A stretch of DNA of 64,000 nt from Sphingomonas sp. HITSZ_GF. Its GTDB lineage: Bacteria > Pseudomonadota > Alphaproteobacteria > Sphingomonadales > Sphingomonadaceae. This document shows, piece after piece, positions 40,600 to 50,740 of the stretch. The first letter of the stretch is position 1; each line of letters begins with the position of its first letter. The stretch is from the NCBI RefSeq assembly GCF_029543155.1, contig NZ_JARQXA010000001.1:62001-126000 (forward strand), in the 5' to 3' direction. A model generated the notes under the pieces. It worked only from the letters and a program-made list of their open reading frames with translations. It had not been told where the DNA came from and made no database searches. A program made the translations under genes and the position numbers.

Positions 40600-41109
40600 A
40601 TGGCGGGTACCAAGCGGGCGATCGTTTCCTCGGCACATCTGGCGGATGGGGCGCTGCCCGGGCTTTCCGAGCTGGAATTTAGCCTGACATTGGCGGCCAC
40701 CGCCTATCAGCGCTGGATCGGCCGCTGCGCGATGGCGGCGGGCGCGCAGCTTTCCCCGCTCGAAGTGCTGATCCTCCACACGGTGCGCCACCGCGATCGC
40801 GCCAAGCGGCTGGGCGACATCACGCTGGTGCTCGATATCGAGGACACGCATCTGGCCACCTATGCGATCCGCAAGCTCGAAAAGGCCGGGCTGGTTGGCA
40901 CGCGCCGCGACGGCAAGGAGAAGCTGGTCGAGGCGACCGAGGCGGGGCGTAGTTTCTGCGACGCCTATCGCGAGGTGCGCGAACGCGTGCTGGCCGAGCC
41001 GGTGGCCGCCGACGGGCCGGGAGAGGCGGCGCTTTCCGAGGCAGCGGACCTGCTGCGCCGGCTTTCGGGCCAGTATAACCAGGCGGCACGCGCCGCCGCG
41101 ACGCTTTAG
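40600..41109 (+). CDS. MarR-like winged-helix regulator
   Basis: The ATG at 40600 is preceded by AAGGGAGG; an upstream TTG in frame is not convincing. The 169-residue protein has a winged-helix domain: SPLEVLILHTVRHRDRAKRL, DIEDTHLATYAIRKLEKAGLV and a wing with RRDGKEKLVEAT (in parts). It resembles MarR proteins that ligand-sense small acids. It diverges from oplAH and precedes DUF969 by nine bases, so it likely controls the whole 5-oxoproline module. Confidence 0.85.
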   Translation: MAGTKRAIVSSAHLADGALPGLSELEFSLTLAATAYQRWIGRCAMAAGAQLSPLEVLILHTVRHRDRAKRLGDITLVLDIEDTHLATYAIRKLEKAGLVGTRRDGKEKLVEATEAGRSFCDAYREVRERVLAEPVAADGPGEAALSEAADLLRRLSGQYNQAARAAATL

Positions 41110-41118
41110 GAGCGCGCG

Positions 41119-41781
41119 ATGCTGGTCCTTTCGGGCATCGCCATCATCGTCATCGGGTTCGCGCTGCGCTTCCCGCCGCTGCTCGTCGTGACGCTTGCGG
41201 CCTTTGCCAGCGCACTCGCGGCAGGGTTTGGGCCGCTGGAAGTGGTGGCGATGCTGGGCAAGGCGTTTGTCGACGCACGCTTCATGGCGGTGGCCTGGCT
41301 GGCGCTGCCGATGATCGGGCTGCTCGAACGTGCCGGGCTTCGCGAGCGAGCCAAGGGGCTCGTCCAACGGCTGCGCGGCGCGACGGCGGGGCGGGTGCTG
41401 CTCGGCTATCTGGCGCTGCGCCAGGTGACCGCGGCGATGGGGCTGAATGCGCTGGGCGGGCATGTCCAGATGGTGCGCCCGATCCTGGCGCCGATGGTGG
41501 AGGGAGCCGCGGAGGCGGAGGCGCCCATCGACGCCGAGACGCGCGACACGGTACGCGCCTATAGCGCCGCCACCGACAATATCGGGCTGTTCTTCGGCGA
41601 AGATGTGTTCATCGCGATCGGATCGATCCTGCTGATCCGCGCGGTGATGGAGCAGAACGGCATTATCGTTGCGCCGCTGCATGTCGCGCTGTGGGCGATC
41701 CCCACCGCGATCGCGGCATTCCTGATCCATGGCTTCCGGCTGATCCGGCTCGATCGCCGGCTGCGGAGGCGGGCGGCATGA
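41119..41781 (+). CDS. DUF969 family membrane protein, probable 5-oxoproline transporter subunit
   Basis: A 220-residue protein with about five or six membrane segments (MLVLSGIAIIVIGFALRF, FMAVAWLALPMIGLLERAG). The GLNALGGHVQMVRPILAPM region is characteristic of DUF969. Families DUF969 and DUF979 occur as adjacent pairs and have been annotated as the two subunits of a 5-oxoproline transporter; the oxoprolinase gene nearby agrees with that. Its stop overlaps the DUF979 start. Confidence 0.85.
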   Translation: MLVLSGIAIIVIGFALRFPPLLVVTLAAFASALAAGFGPLEVVAMLGKAFVDARFMAVAWLALPMIGLLERAGLRERAKGLVQRLRGATAGRVLLGYLALRQVTAAMGLNALGGHVQMVRPILAPMVEGAAEAEAPIDAETRDTVRAYSAATDNIGLFFGEDVFIAIGSILLIRAVMEQNGIIVAPLHVALWAIPTAIAAFLIHGFRLIRLDRRLRRRAA

Positions 41782-42740
41782 TCGGTCTCGACGCACTCGG
41801 CATCGCCGCGGGCCTGCTGCCCGCGACCGTCGCGATCCACCACGCCACGGCGCGCGGCGAACCCCGGCGCTGGCGCAACAGCCTGTTCTGGGGCGCCTTT
41901 GCGGTGACGCTGATGGCAGGGCCATGGCTGCCCAATCTGGTCAACGGCTTCCTCGTGCTGCTGATGGTCGCCACCGCGACCACCGGGCTGCGCCCCGCGC
42001 CGGTCGCCAGCACCGACGAAGCGGACCGCCAGACGCTTTCGCAGCGTTACGGCATGCGCCTGTTCCTGCCTGCCCTATGCGTGCCGGTGGTGACGCTTGC
42101 TGGCACCCTGCTGATCCCGAACGGCAAGATCTTCGGCTGGGCGCTGATCGATCCCAAGCAGGTGACTTTGGTATCGCTCGCTGCGGCGATCTTCGCCGGG
42201 CTGGCGCTGGCCTGCTGGATCACCCGCCCGCCGCGTTCGGCGCCCGCGGCCGAGGCGCGCCGGCTTTCCGATGCGATCGGCTGGCCGATGATCCTGCCGC
42301 AGATGCTGGCCGCGCTCGGCGGCATCTTCGCCGCAGCAGGCGTGGGCAAGATCGTTGCCGATGGCGTCGCCGGGCTGGTGCCGATCGATACGCCGCTGGT
42401 CGCTACCTTGCTCTATTGCATCGGCATGGCGCTGTTCACGATCGTGATGGGCAATGCCTTCGCCGCCTTCCCGATCATGACCGCCGGCATTGGCATCCCG
42501 TTCCTGATCCACCGGTTCGGGGGCGATCCGGCCGCAGTTGCGGCGCTCGGCATGCTGGCGGGCTTCTGCGGCACGCTGATGACCCCAATGGCCGCCAATT
42601 TCAACATCGTGCCGGCGGCGCTGCTCGAGCTGCGCGATCGCTACGCGGTGATCCGGGTGCAGGTGCCCACTGCGGTGCCGCTGCTGCTCTTCACCATCAC
42701 CGTCATGGCGCTGTTCGCCTTTCCGGGAGCCCTTCGTTGA
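41778..42740 (+). CDS. DUF979 family membrane protein, probable 5-oxoproline transporter subunit
   Basis: The ATG at 41778 overlaps the DUF969 stop (ATGA). The 320-residue protein is highly hydrophobic with about eight to ten membrane segments, and contains MILPQMLAALGGIFAAAGVG and NAFAAFPIMTAGIGIPFLI, typical of DUF979. It is the expected partner of the preceding gene product in the inner membrane. The transport direction (import) is inferred from the catabolic neighbours. Confidence 0.85.
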   Translation: MIGLDALGIAAGLLPATVAIHHATARGEPRRWRNSLFWGAFAVTLMAGPWLPNLVNGFLVLLMVATATTGLRPAPVASTDEADRQTLSQRYGMRLFLPALCVPVVTLAGTLLIPNGKIFGWALIDPKQVTLVSLAAAIFAGLALACWITRPPRSAPAAEARRLSDAIGWPMILPQMLAALGGIFAAAGVGKIVADGVAGLVPIDTPLVATLLYCIGMALFTIVMGNAFAAFPIMTAGIGIPFLIHRFGGDPAAVAALGMLAGFCGTLMTPMAANFNIVPAALLELRDRYAVIRVQVPTAVPLLLFTITVMALFAFPGALR

Positions 42741-43732
42741 CCCTTTTCCTGACCGCGGAAATGGCGGCGCATTTCGCCCGGACAGCGCTTGGCCATGTCA
42801 CCCGCGAATATCCGCACAAGGCCGATCATGTGATGGGATCGGACGCCGACGCCTATATCCCGCGCGCCGTCCATCCGATCTTCTATGGCAGCTTCGACTG
42901 GCATAGCTGCGTGCATGGCTATTGGACGCTTGCGCGGATCCGGCGCCTGTTTCCCGAGCTAGCCGAGGCGGCGGCGATCGATGCGCTGTTCGCCGAGAGC
43001 CTGACGGCGGAGAAGGTCGCGGTCGAGCGCGCCTATCTCGACCGGCCGGGCACGCGCAGCTTCGAGCGGCCCTATGGCTGGGCCTGGCTGCTGATGCTCT
43101 CGGGCGAGCTGCATGCAGGCGGCAGTCCCTATGCCGAGGTGCTGCAGCCGCTGGCGGACGCCTTTGTCCGGCGCTTCCACGACTATCTGCCGATGCTCAC
43201 CTATCCGGTGCGCGCGGGTACCCATGCCAATACCGGCTTCGCGCTGGTGCTGGCCGGGCGCTATGCCGAGCGGCGGGGCGACGGCGACCTGCTGGCGCTG
43301 CTCGCGCGGCGAGCCGGCGACTGGTTCGGCGGCGATGCCGATGTCCAGGCCTGGGAGCCGAGCGGGGAGGATTTCCTGTCGCCCGCGCTGATCGAGGCAC
43401 TGGCGATGCGGCAGCTGCTGGCGCCGGCGGACTTCGCCGAGTGGCTGGCGCGGTTCCTGCCGGGACTTGCCGAGGGGATGCCAGTCACGCTGTTCACGCC
43501 TGCCGTCGTCAGCGACCGCAGCGATCCCAAGTTCGCGCATCTCGACGGGCTCAACCTCAGCCGCGCCTGGGCGATGCGGGGGATCGCCGACGCGCTACCC
43601 GAGGGCGCCGGGCGGACGCGGCTGCTAGCGGCGGCGGACGCGCATCTCGCCGCCGCGATCGATCATGTCGCGGGCGATTACATGGGCGAGCATTGGCTGG
43701 CGAGCTTCGCGCTGCTCGCGCTGGAAGGCTGA
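42737..43732 (+). CDS. DUF2891 family protein
   Basis: The likely start is the TTG at 42737, inside the DUF979 stop (TTGA) with GGGAG eight bases upstream; an ATG at 42761 is the alternative. The 331-residue soluble protein has DUF2891 features: HPIFYGSFDWHSCVHGYWTL (in parts), RPYGWAWLL, GTHANTGFAL and DYMGEHWLASFALLAL. The repeated His/Trp motifs and helical composition suggest an alpha/alpha-barrel-like fold. The function is unknown, but its coupling to the 5-oxoproline transporter suggests work on a pyroglutamyl compound. Confidence 0.85.
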   Translation: MTLFLTAEMAAHFARTALGHVTREYPHKADHVMGSDADAYIPRAVHPIFYGSFDWHSCVHGYWTLARIRRLFPELAEAAAIDALFAESLTAEKVAVERAYLDRPGTRSFERPYGWAWLLMLSGELHAGGSPYAEVLQPLADAFVRRFHDYLPMLTYPVRAGTHANTGFALVLAGRYAERRGDGDLLALLARRAGDWFGGDADVQAWEPSGEDFLSPALIEALAMRQLLAPADFAEWLARFLPGLAEGMPVTLFTPAVVSDRSDPKFAHLDGLNLSRAWAMRGIADALPEGAGRTRLLAAADAHLAAAIDHVAGDYMGEHWLASFALLALEG

Positions 43733-43745
43733 TACGCCGCCGCGC

Positions 43746-44528
43746 TCAGGCGATGATCAGTTCGACTCCGGCGTCCTGGATCATCCGGGCATGGAGGTCG
43801 CTGATGTCCGCATCGGTTACGATCGCGTCGAGCTCGTCCAGGCCGCAGACCACCGAGCCCGAAGGCGCGGCGAACTTGGAGCTGTCGACGAGCAGCGCCA
43901 CCCATTCGGCGCGGTCGATCATCTGGCGCTCGGCGGCGGCGAGCACGACATCGGCCTGCATCACGCCCTGCGCGCCGACGAACGCTGCGCCCATGAACAG
44001 GCGCGGGGCGTGGACGCGCGGCATGCATTCCTCGCCGCCGATGCCGAGGATGATGTTCTGCTCACGGAAGACCGATCCGCCCGGTACGGCGATGCGCGTG
44101 CCCGGCTGGGGCAGCAGCGCGCTCACCACGTGCAGCGAATTGGTGAGCACCTGAAGGTTCAGGCCCGCGAGGTGGCGGCACATCTGCAGCGTGGTCGAGC
44201 CGCCGTCGATGATGATCGACTCGCCGGGCTTGCACAGCGCGGCGGCGGCGCGGCCGATCGCTTCCTTCTGCGCGCGGTTGCGATCGATATTCTCGTGGAA
44301 GGGCACCCCGGCGAGCGACTGGACGTCGGTGCGCTCGCCCGCCTCGTCGCCCACCAGCCGCGCGCCGCCGCGCACGCGCTGGATCACGCCCTTGCCTTCG
44401 AGACGATCGAGGTCGCGGCGCAGCGTGGCCGGGGAGGCCGATATCGCCGCTTCCAGCCGCTTGAACGACACGAAGCCCGTCTTCCCGATCAGATCGAGGA
44501 TGAGGCTATCGCGCTCTTCGACATGCAT
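43746..44528 (-). CDS. DeoR/GlpR-family regulator, probable rhamnose regulator
   Basis: The 260-residue protein has an N-terminal DeoR helix-turn-helix (SLILDLIGKTGFVSFKRLEA, then SPATLRRDLDRLEGKGVIQR) and a sugar-phosphate-sensing domain (SIIIDGGSTTLQM, VLTNSLHVV, LVDSSKF). It lies 68 bp downstream of rhaI on the same strand and next to the full rhamnose pathway. DeoR proteins commonly respond to phosphorylated sugars; L-rhamnulose-1-phosphate is the likely signal here. Confidence 0.88.
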   Translation of the reverse strand: MHVEERDSLILDLIGKTGFVSFKRLEAAISASPATLRRDLDRLEGKGVIQRVRGGARLVGDEAGERTDVQSLAGVPFHENIDRNRAQKEAIGRAAAALCKPGESIIIDGGSTTLQMCRHLAGLNLQVLTNSLHVVSALLPQPGTRIAVPGGSVFREQNIILGIGGEECMPRVHAPRLFMGAAFVGAQGVMQADVVLAAAERQMIDRAEWVALLVDSSKFAAPSGSVVCGLDELDAIVTDADISDLHARMIQDAGVELIIA

Positions 44529-44596
44529 TTTTGGTTAGGCCCCAGTGGTTTAAAGGCCTTGTGCCGGGCAAACTCGCCGAAATCAATCTTTTCCGC

Positions 44597-45892
44597 TCAA
44601 ACGATGCCAGCGCCAAGGCCGACGGGCGCGCGCTCCTGCGCCTTGCGCGCGCGCCAGCCGCTGTCGCGATAGGCGAGGATCGGATCGATCGCGCCGCCCG
44701 CCTCCATCCGCGCCATGGCGAGGATCGGCGACACGTCGGTGCGATAGGCTTTGCGCAGGGTGAGGAAGGCCAGCATCGTGTCGTTGGCCGCCTGCGCCGC
44801 GCCCAGCGCCGCGCGATCGACCAGACTTGCCTTGGCAAAGGCGCCGGCAATCGCCTCGGCCGACGCGATCATGCTCTCGATAGGGTCGGTTACGTTGTGC
44901 GACTGGTCAATCATGTACGCAGGATCGAATCCCTCACGAGGATTCAACTCCGCCTCGATCAGCTCGTTGAACACGAGGAAGAGCTGGTGCGGGTTGATCG
45001 ATCCGCTGTCGAGATCGTCGTCGCCATATTTGCTGTCGTTGAAGTGGAAGCCGCCGAGCTTGCCGAAGCGGTGGAGACGGGCGACGATCTGCTCGATGTT
45101 CACATTGGGCGCGTGGTGGCCAAGATCGATCAGGCACCGGGCCTTTGGGCCCAGTTCCTGCGCGGCAAGAATCGACGAGCCCCAGTCGGAGATCACGGTT
45201 GAGTAGAAGGCGGGCTCGAACATCTTGTGCTCGAGCAGCATCCGCCAGTCTTCGGGCAGTGCCGCATAGACCTGGGCGGCGGCCTCCAGATAGCGGTCGA
45301 GCGAGCGGGTGAGGTCCTGCTGGCCGGGGAAGTTGGTGCCGTCGCCGACCCAGACGGTGAGCGCGGTCGAGCCGAGCTGGCGACCGATCTCGATGCATTC
45401 GATATTGTGCTCGACCGCCTGGGCGCGGACGCCGGCATCGCCCGCCGAGAGGCTGCCGTCGCGGTAGCTCAGCTTCTGGCCGGGCTGGTCCTGGAAGGTG
45501 TTCGAATTGACCGCATCGAAGCCGAGACCCAGCGCCGCCGCTTCCTCGCGCAGGGCGGCATAATCGCTGACCTTGTCCCAGGGGAAATGGGGGCTGACGC
45601 GCGGCGTGACGGTGGAGAGCTGCTGGATCACCGCGCAATCGGCGAGCTTCTCATGGATCGTCACAGGCTCGCCGGGGATCGGGAACTTGGCGAAGCGGGT
45701 ACCGCCGCGGCCGGCGCCCCAGCTGGGCACCGCGACCGAGAAGCCGGCGACGCGGGCCTTCACCGCATCGATGTCGATCCCACGGCGGGCGAGCGCACGG
45801 CCCAAGCTGTCATATTCGTCGTGCAGCGCCTCTGCGCGCGCGGCATTGTGGCTTTCGATCTGGTCGACCGAAAGCGGCAGTTCCTTTGCCAT
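44597..45892 (-). CDS. rhaI: L-rhamnose isomerase, RhaI type
   Basis: The ATG at 45892 follows AGAGGG; the longer frame overlaps the upstream gene. The 431-residue protein belongs to the xylose-isomerase-like TIM-barrel family of Pseudomonas stutzeri-type rhamnose isomerases: LLEHKMFEPAFYSTVISDWG, DLGHHAPNVNIEQIVA and GFHFNDSKYGDDDLDSG carry the Glu, His and Asp metal ligands. It converts L-rhamnose to L-rhamnulose with a divalent metal. The unrelated-length E. coli RhaA is not present. Confidence 0.94.
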   Translation of the reverse strand: MAKELPLSVDQIESHNAARAEALHDEYDSLGRALARRGIDIDAVKARVAGFSVAVPSWGAGRGGTRFAKFPIPGEPVTIHEKLADCAVIQQLSTVTPRVSPHFPWDKVSDYAALREEAAALGLGFDAVNSNTFQDQPGQKLSYRDGSLSAGDAGVRAQAVEHNIECIEIGRQLGSTALTVWVGDGTNFPGQQDLTRSLDRYLEAAAQVYAALPEDWRMLLEHKMFEPAFYSTVISDWGSSILAAQELGPKARCLIDLGHHAPNVNIEQIVARLHRFGKLGGFHFNDSKYGDDDLDSGSINPHQLFLVFNELIEAELNPREGFDPAYMIDQSHNVTDPIESMIASAEAIAGAFAKASLVDRAALGAAQAANDTMLAFLTLRKAYRTDVSPILAMARMEAGGAIDPILAYRDSGWRARKAQERAPVGLGAGIV

Positions 45893-45911
45893 TCCACCCT
45901 CTTTCCTGTTT

Positions 45912-48026
45912 TTATCGCGTGAAAGCCTGCGCGTTCCCGGCGTCCACATTGACGATGTTGCCCGTCGATTTGGAAGAGGCTTCGGAAGCGAAGAAATGCA
46001 CTGCCTCGGCGATATCCTCTGGCAGCACGTCGCGCTTGAGCATCGAGCGGTTGCGGTAATGCGCCTCGAGCTCGGATCCGGGATCGATGCCATAGGCGCC
46101 GGCGCGCTCCTTGCGCCAGTCGCCGTCCCAGATCCGCGATCCCTTGATCACTGCGTCGGGATTGACCGTGTTGACGCGGATGCCGTGCGGCGCGCCTTCC
46201 AGTGCGAGGCAGCGGGCAAGATGCAGCGCGGCGGCCTTTGCCGAGGCATAGGCGGAGGCGTTGACCGCGGCGGCGAGCGCGTTCTTCGAGCCGATGAACA
46301 CGATCGAGCCGCCGCCCACCGCGCGCATAAGGGGGAAAGCAGCGCGGGCGCTGAGGAAATAGCCTTCCGCCAGCACATCGTAGTTGCGCCGCCACAATTC
46401 CACGCTGGTCTCTTCGAGCGAAGCGGAAGAGGCGATGCCGGCGTTGGCGACGAGGATATCGAGCCCGCCGAACTCGCGGGTGCATGCCTCGAACGCGGCG
46501 GCGACCTGGCCTTCGTCGGTGACGTCGCAGGTCTCGGCGCGAACGACGTCCGTGCCGAATGCCTGGGCCATTTCGGCGCGGACGCGCTCGGCGGCCTCCG
46601 CGTCGCGATCGACCAGCATCACGCAGGCGCCGTCCTGGAGCAGGCGGCGTACGGTTGCCGCGCCGATCCCGCCCGCGCCGCCGCTCACCAGCGCGATGCG
46701 GCCGACCAGCGGCTTCGGCTTGGGCATGCGCTGGAGCTTGGCTTCCTCGAGCGCCCAATATTCGATGCCGTACGCTTCCTTCTCGGGCAGCCCGACATAG
46801 TCGCCGATCGCCTCGGCACCGCGCATGACGTTGATCGCATTGCCGTAGAATTCGCCGGCGAGGCGGGCGGTGGTCTTGTCGGCAGCGAAGGTGATGCGGC
46901 CGATGCCGGGGACGAGCACCACCACCGGATTTGGATCGCGCATCGCCGGGTCGCCGGGCACGGCGCAGCGCTGGTAATAGGCGGCATATCCCTGGCGATA
47001 GGCTTCCAGCGCGTCCGTCAGATAGGCTTCGTCCTCGATCCGGGCCGGATCGAGCGGAAGGGGAGCGATCTTGGTGCGCAGGAAATGATCGGGGCAGGAG
47101 GTGCCGATCGGCACGAGCCGGGCGAAATCGCGGCTCCCGATGAATTCGAGCGTCTCCGCATCATCGGAGAAATGACCGATCTTGCCGCGGGCGCCGGGCA
47201 TCAGCCCGCGCAGCTTCGGCATCAGCTTCGCGGCTGCCGCCGCACGTTCTTCGACCGGCAGGGGCGCGACGATCGCGCCGCCAAAGGCCGGGCCGCGGGC
47301 CAGGCGCTCGTTGAGATAGGCGGCGGCATCGGCGATCAGTGCGATCGTGTTGTCGTAACACGCCCTGGCAGTCTCGCCCCAGCAGATGATGCCATGGCCT
47401 TCGAGCATGACGCCGCGCAGCCCCGGCCGCTCGGCGGCGAGCGCACGGAGCTGGAGGCCGAGCTCGAAGCCGGGCCGCTTCCAGGGCAGCCAGCCGACCG
47501 TGCCGCCCCAGATCGCATCGGTAGCCGCCTTGCCGGCGCTCGATGCCGCCAGCGCGATGATCGCGTCCGGGTGGACGTGATCGACATGCGCATAGGGGAG
47601 ATAGCCGTGCAGCGGCGTATCGATCGAAGCGGCGCGCGCGTTCAGGTTGAAGGTGCAATGGGGCAGATAGCCAACCATCTCGTCCTCGAACGCCACGCCG
47701 CGATAGCGCGCTTCGAGGCCGAGCAGCTTGTCCATGTAGAGCGTGGCGAACCCGTCGAGCTTCATCGAGCCGATGTCGCCGCCCGAACCCTTCACCCAGA
47801 GCACCGAGGCGGGAGTGCCGGTAAGCGGATCGGCCATCTCGATCTTAGCCGAGGTGTTGCCGCCGCCGAAATTGGTGACGGTCAGGTCCGAGCCGAGCAG
47901 ATTGGAGCGATAGAGCAGCAGGTCTTCCGGCGACTTGCCTGCCGCTTCGGCATCCGACCAGCGATTGCGGGGCACGGCGAACGGAATGGTGGATGCCGCG
48001 CGCACCCTTGTCTCGTCTTCAAGCAT
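45912..48026 (-). CDS. rhaD: Fused rhamnulose-1-phosphate aldolase / lactaldehyde dehydrogenase (SDR)
   Basis: The 704-residue bifunctional protein has an N-terminal class II aldolase domain with FGGGNTSAK (about 53-61) and zinc ligands in HVDHVHPD (His147, 150, 152), and a C-terminal short-chain dehydrogenase domain (from about 445) with VSGGAGGIG, NAGIAS and the SAYASAKAA catalytic Tyr/Lys. It should cleave rhamnulose-1-phosphate to DHAP and L-lactaldehyde and oxidise the aldehyde to L-lactate. It lies 19 bp before rhaI and diverges from the kinase gene. Confidence 0.95.
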   Translation of the reverse strand: MLEDETRVRAASTIPFAVPRNRWSDAEAAGKSPEDLLLYRSNLLGSDLTVTNFGGGNTSAKIEMADPLTGTPASVLWVKGSGGDIGSMKLDGFATLYMDKLLGLEARYRGVAFEDEMVGYLPHCTFNLNARAASIDTPLHGYLPYAHVDHVHPDAIIALAASSAGKAATDAIWGGTVGWLPWKRPGFELGLQLRALAAERPGLRGVMLEGHGIICWGETARACYDNTIALIADAAAYLNERLARGPAFGGAIVAPLPVEERAAAAAKLMPKLRGLMPGARGKIGHFSDDAETLEFIGSRDFARLVPIGTSCPDHFLRTKIAPLPLDPARIEDEAYLTDALEAYRQGYAAYYQRCAVPGDPAMRDPNPVVVLVPGIGRITFAADKTTARLAGEFYGNAINVMRGAEAIGDYVGLPEKEAYGIEYWALEEAKLQRMPKPKPLVGRIALVSGGAGGIGAATVRRLLQDGACVMLVDRDAEAAERVRAEMAQAFGTDVVRAETCDVTDEGQVAAAFEACTREFGGLDILVANAGIASSASLEETSVELWRRNYDVLAEGYFLSARAAFPLMRAVGGGSIVFIGSKNALAAAVNASAYASAKAAALHLARCLALEGAPHGIRVNTVNPDAVIKGSRIWDGDWRKERAGAYGIDPGSELEAHYRNRSMLKRDVLPEDIAEAVHFFASEASSKSTGNIVNVDAGNAQAFTR

Positions 48027-48140
48027 CCGGAATCACTCTCCCCCAGCGCCCGGTTCGGCGCAAAGCATGTCTATCAAGGTGGCTAGCCAGATACAATCAA
48101 CTTCGCTAAATATCAATCATAACAAAAAGGGGAGGGTGCT
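48027..48140. promoter_or_regulatory. Divergent rhamnose promoter region
   Basis: This 114-bp gap separates the rhaD-rhaI and kinase operons. It contains a perfect palindrome TGGCTAGCCA (48080-48089) and an AT-rich tract with CAATCAA (48094-48100) and ATCAATC (48112-48118). ATCAATC also occurs in the deoR control region at 44582-44588. These may be regulator half-sites; the evidence is slight. Confidence 0.4.
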
Positions 48141-49574
48141 TTGGGGGAAGGGCTGAGCGTCGTGCTCGATCTGGGCAAGACCTTGTCGAAGCTCAGCCTG
48201 TGGGACGCATCGGGCGCGATGCTGGCGCGGCGGACGCGGCCGAACGGGCAGGTCGAGGCGGTGCTGGGCGGCGAGGCGATTCGCGTACTCGATACTGCGG
48301 GGATCGAAGCCTGGGTCGAGGAAGTGCTGCGCGAGTTTGCCGGGCTCGGCCGGGTCATGCGGATCATCCCGGTCGGGCATGGCGCGGCGGCGGCGGTGGT
48401 GCGGGATGGGGCGCTGGCGGCGCCGCCACTCGATTACGAGCAGCCGATTCCGGCGGCATGCGTCGCCGCCTATCTGGCGCAGCGCGACCCGTTTGCCCGC
48501 ACCGGATCGCCGGCGCTGCCCGATGGGCTCAATCTGGGGGCGCAGCTCCATTACCTCGAGACGCTCGTACCGGAGGCGCTGGCCGGCGATGCGCTGATCC
48601 TGCCCTGGCCGCAATATTGGGCCTGGCGCCTGTCCGGCGTCGCGGCTTCGGAGGTGACGAGCCTGGGCTGCCACAGCGATCTCTGGTGCCCGGCTACCGG
48701 CGAGCCCTCCGCGCTGGCCGTGCGGCGCGGCTGGGCCGATCGGCTGGCGCCGCTGCACAGTGCCGGTGACGCGATCGGCACGCTTGACGCGGAATGGGTG
48801 CGCCGGACCGGGCTGCCGGAAGATGTCGCGGTGCATTGTGGGTTGCACGATTCCAATGCGGCGCTGCTGGCCGCGCGGGGCTTTGCCGCCATCGCCGAGC
48901 AGGAGGCGACTGTGCTTTCCACCGGCACTTGGTTCGTGGCGATGCGGACGCCGGGCAAGGGCATGCGCGTCGATCTGGCGGCCCTGCCCGAAGCGCGCGA
49001 TTGTCTGGTCAATGTCGATGTCCACGGCATGCCGATCCCCTCGGCTCGCTTCATGGGCGGGCGCGAGATCGAGCTGCTGACCGGCATCGACACGCGCCGC
49101 ATCGACATCAACCCGGACCAGCCGGCGATCATCGCAGCGCTGCCGGGGGTGGTGGCGAGCGGGGCGATGGTATTGCCGACGCTTACCCCGGGGGTGGGGC
49201 CGTTCCCGGGCGGGGCGACGCGCTGGATCAACCGGCCGGCGGAATCGATCGAATTGCGCGCCGCAGTGTGCCTCTATGCGGCCATGGTCGCCGATGCGAT
49301 GCTCGACCTGATCGGGACGCGGGAGCGCATATTGGTCGAGGGGCGGTTCGGCGAAGCACAGGCATTCGTCCGCACGCTCGCCACCCTGCGCCCGGACCTG
49401 CGCGTGCTCGTCTCCAACCAGCACAACGATGTATCCTATGGCGCGCTGCGGCTGGTCGATCCCATGCTCGCGCCACCTTCGGAGCTGGTCCAGGTGGAGC
49501 CGCTCGATTGCGACCTGACCGCCTATGCCGCGCGCTGGCGCACCCTGGTGGCCGGCAGCAGCGAGGCGGCATGA
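48141..49574 (+). CDS. rhaB: FGGY-family carbohydrate kinase, rhamnulokinase
   Basis: The start is a TTG, with GGGGAGG at good distance. The 477-residue kinase has an N-terminal phosphate motif [15 protein letters not shown], the central [14 protein letters not shown] and a C-terminal [16 protein letters not shown] kinases phosphorylate ketoses; between RhaI and RhaD the expected product is L-rhamnulose-1-phosphate. The sequence is divergent from E. coli RhaB, so function rests on context. Its stop overlaps the lactate dehydrogenase ATG. Confidence 0.87.
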   Translation: MGEGLSVVLDLGKTLSKLSLWDASGAMLARRTRPNGQVEAVLGGEAIRVLDTAGIEAWVEEVLREFAGLGRVMRIIPVGHGAAAAVVRDGALAAPPLDYEQPIPAACVAAYLAQRDPFARTGSPALPDGLNLGAQLHYLETLVPEALAGDALILPWPQYWAWRLSGVAASEVTSLGCHSDLWCPATGEPSALAVRRGWADRLAPLHSAGDAIGTLDAEWVRRTGLPEDVAVHCGLHDSNAALLAARGFAAIAEQEATVLSTGTWFVAMRTPGKGMRVDLAALPEARDCLVNVDVHGMPIPSARFMGGREIELLTGIDTRRIDINPDQPAIIAALPGVVASGAMVLPTLTPGVGPFPGGATRWINRPAESIELRAAVCLYAAMVADAMLDLIGTRERILVEGRFGEAQAFVRTLATLRPDLRVLVSNQHNDVSYGALRLVDPMLAPPSELVQVEPLDCDLTAYAARWRTLVAGSSEAA

Positions 49575-50740
49575 AGGCGGCGGCGATCTCCGATTATCGC
49601 GAACTGGCGCGGCGGAGGCTGCCACGCTTCCTGTTCGAGTATATCGATGGCGGCTCCTATGCCGAGGTGACCCTTGGCCGGAACGTGGACGATCTCGCCG
49701 CGGTGGCGCTGCGGCAGCGCGTGCTGCGCGACATTTCCGACATCGACCTGTCGACGACGCTTTTCGGCCAGACGCTGGCGATGCCGGTGGCGCTGGGCCC
49801 CGTGGGCCTGGTGGGGCTCAACGCGCGGCGCGGCGAAGTACAGGCGGCGCGGGTGGCGGAGGCCGCGGGGGTGCCCTTCACGCTGTCGACCGTTTCGGCA
49901 TGCCCGCTGGGAGAAGTGGCGGGGGCGGTGACGACGCCGCCCTGGTTCCAGCTCTACATGATTCGCGACCGGGGCTTCATGGTCGAGTTGATGGCGCAGG
50001 CGAGCGCGGCGGGCTGCCCCGTGCTGATGTTCACCGTCGACATGCCGGTGCCGGGCACGCGCTACCGCGATTATCGATCCGGCCTCGCCGGCGCACCGGG
50101 ACTGGGCGGCGCGCTGCGCCGGCTGGGCCAGGCGCTGACGCATCCGCGCTGGGCCTGGGACGTGGGGCTGCGGGGGCGGCCGCACCATCTCGGCAATGTC
50201 GCGCCGGTGCTCGAGGGCAAGACCGGGCTCAATGACTTCTTCGCCTGGATGCGAAGCAATTTTGACCCGGCGATTCGCTGGGACGACCTGGATTTCATCC
50301 GCAAGCACTGGGCGGGGCCAATCCTGCTCAAGGGCATACTCGATCCCGAGGACGCCCGCGAGGCGGCGGCGCGCGGCGTGGAGGGCGTGGTCGTCTCCAA
50401 CCATGGCGGGCGCCAGCTCGACGGCGTGCCCTCGACGGCGCGGGCGCTGCCGGCGATTGCCGATGCAGTGGGAGACCGGCTGACGCTGATGGCCGATGGC
50501 GGCATCCGGTCGGGGCTCGACGTGGTGCGGATGCTCGCGCTGGGGGCGAAGGGCGTGCTGCTCGGCCGCGCCTGGGCCTGGGCGCTGGGCGGCGCGGGGC
50601 AGGCGGGGGTGGCGCATGTCCTGGCGCTGCTTGAGGCCGAGATGCGCGTCGCCATGGGGCTGACCGGGGTCACGCGGATCGACCAGATCGACAAGAGCAA
50701 TTTGGCAGGGGGGAGTGAGGGATGGGCGGAAATCCGCTGA
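49571..50740 (+). CDS. lldD: FMN-dependent L-lactate dehydrogenase / alpha-hydroxy-acid oxidase
   Basis: The 389-residue TIM-barrel flavoprotein has the family landmarks: [15 protein letters not shown] near the N-terminus, [11 protein letters not shown], and the active-site [16 protein letters not shown] with catalytic His and Arg, then [12 protein letters not shown] for FMN phosphate. It oxidises L-lactate to pyruvate. Placed between the kinase and RhaT, it should consume the lactate produced by the fused RhaD. ATGA overlap with the kinase gene implies coupling. Confidence 0.93.
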   Translation: MKAAAISDYRELARRRLPRFLFEYIDGGSYAEVTLGRNVDDLAAVALRQRVLRDISDIDLSTTLFGQTLAMPVALGPVGLVGLNARRGEVQAARVAEAAGVPFTLSTVSACPLGEVAGAVTTPPWFQLYMIRDRGFMVELMAQASAAGCPVLMFTVDMPVPGTRYRDYRSGLAGAPGLGGALRRLGQALTHPRWAWDVGLRGRPHHLGNVAPVLEGKTGLNDFFAWMRSNFDPAIRWDDLDFIRKHWAGPILLKGILDPEDAREAAARGVEGVVVSNHGGRQLDGVPSTARALPAIADAVGDRLTLMADGGIRSGLDVVRMLALGAKGVLLGRAWAWALGGAGQAGVAHVLALLEAEMRVAMGLTGVTRIDQIDKSNLAGGSEGWAEIR

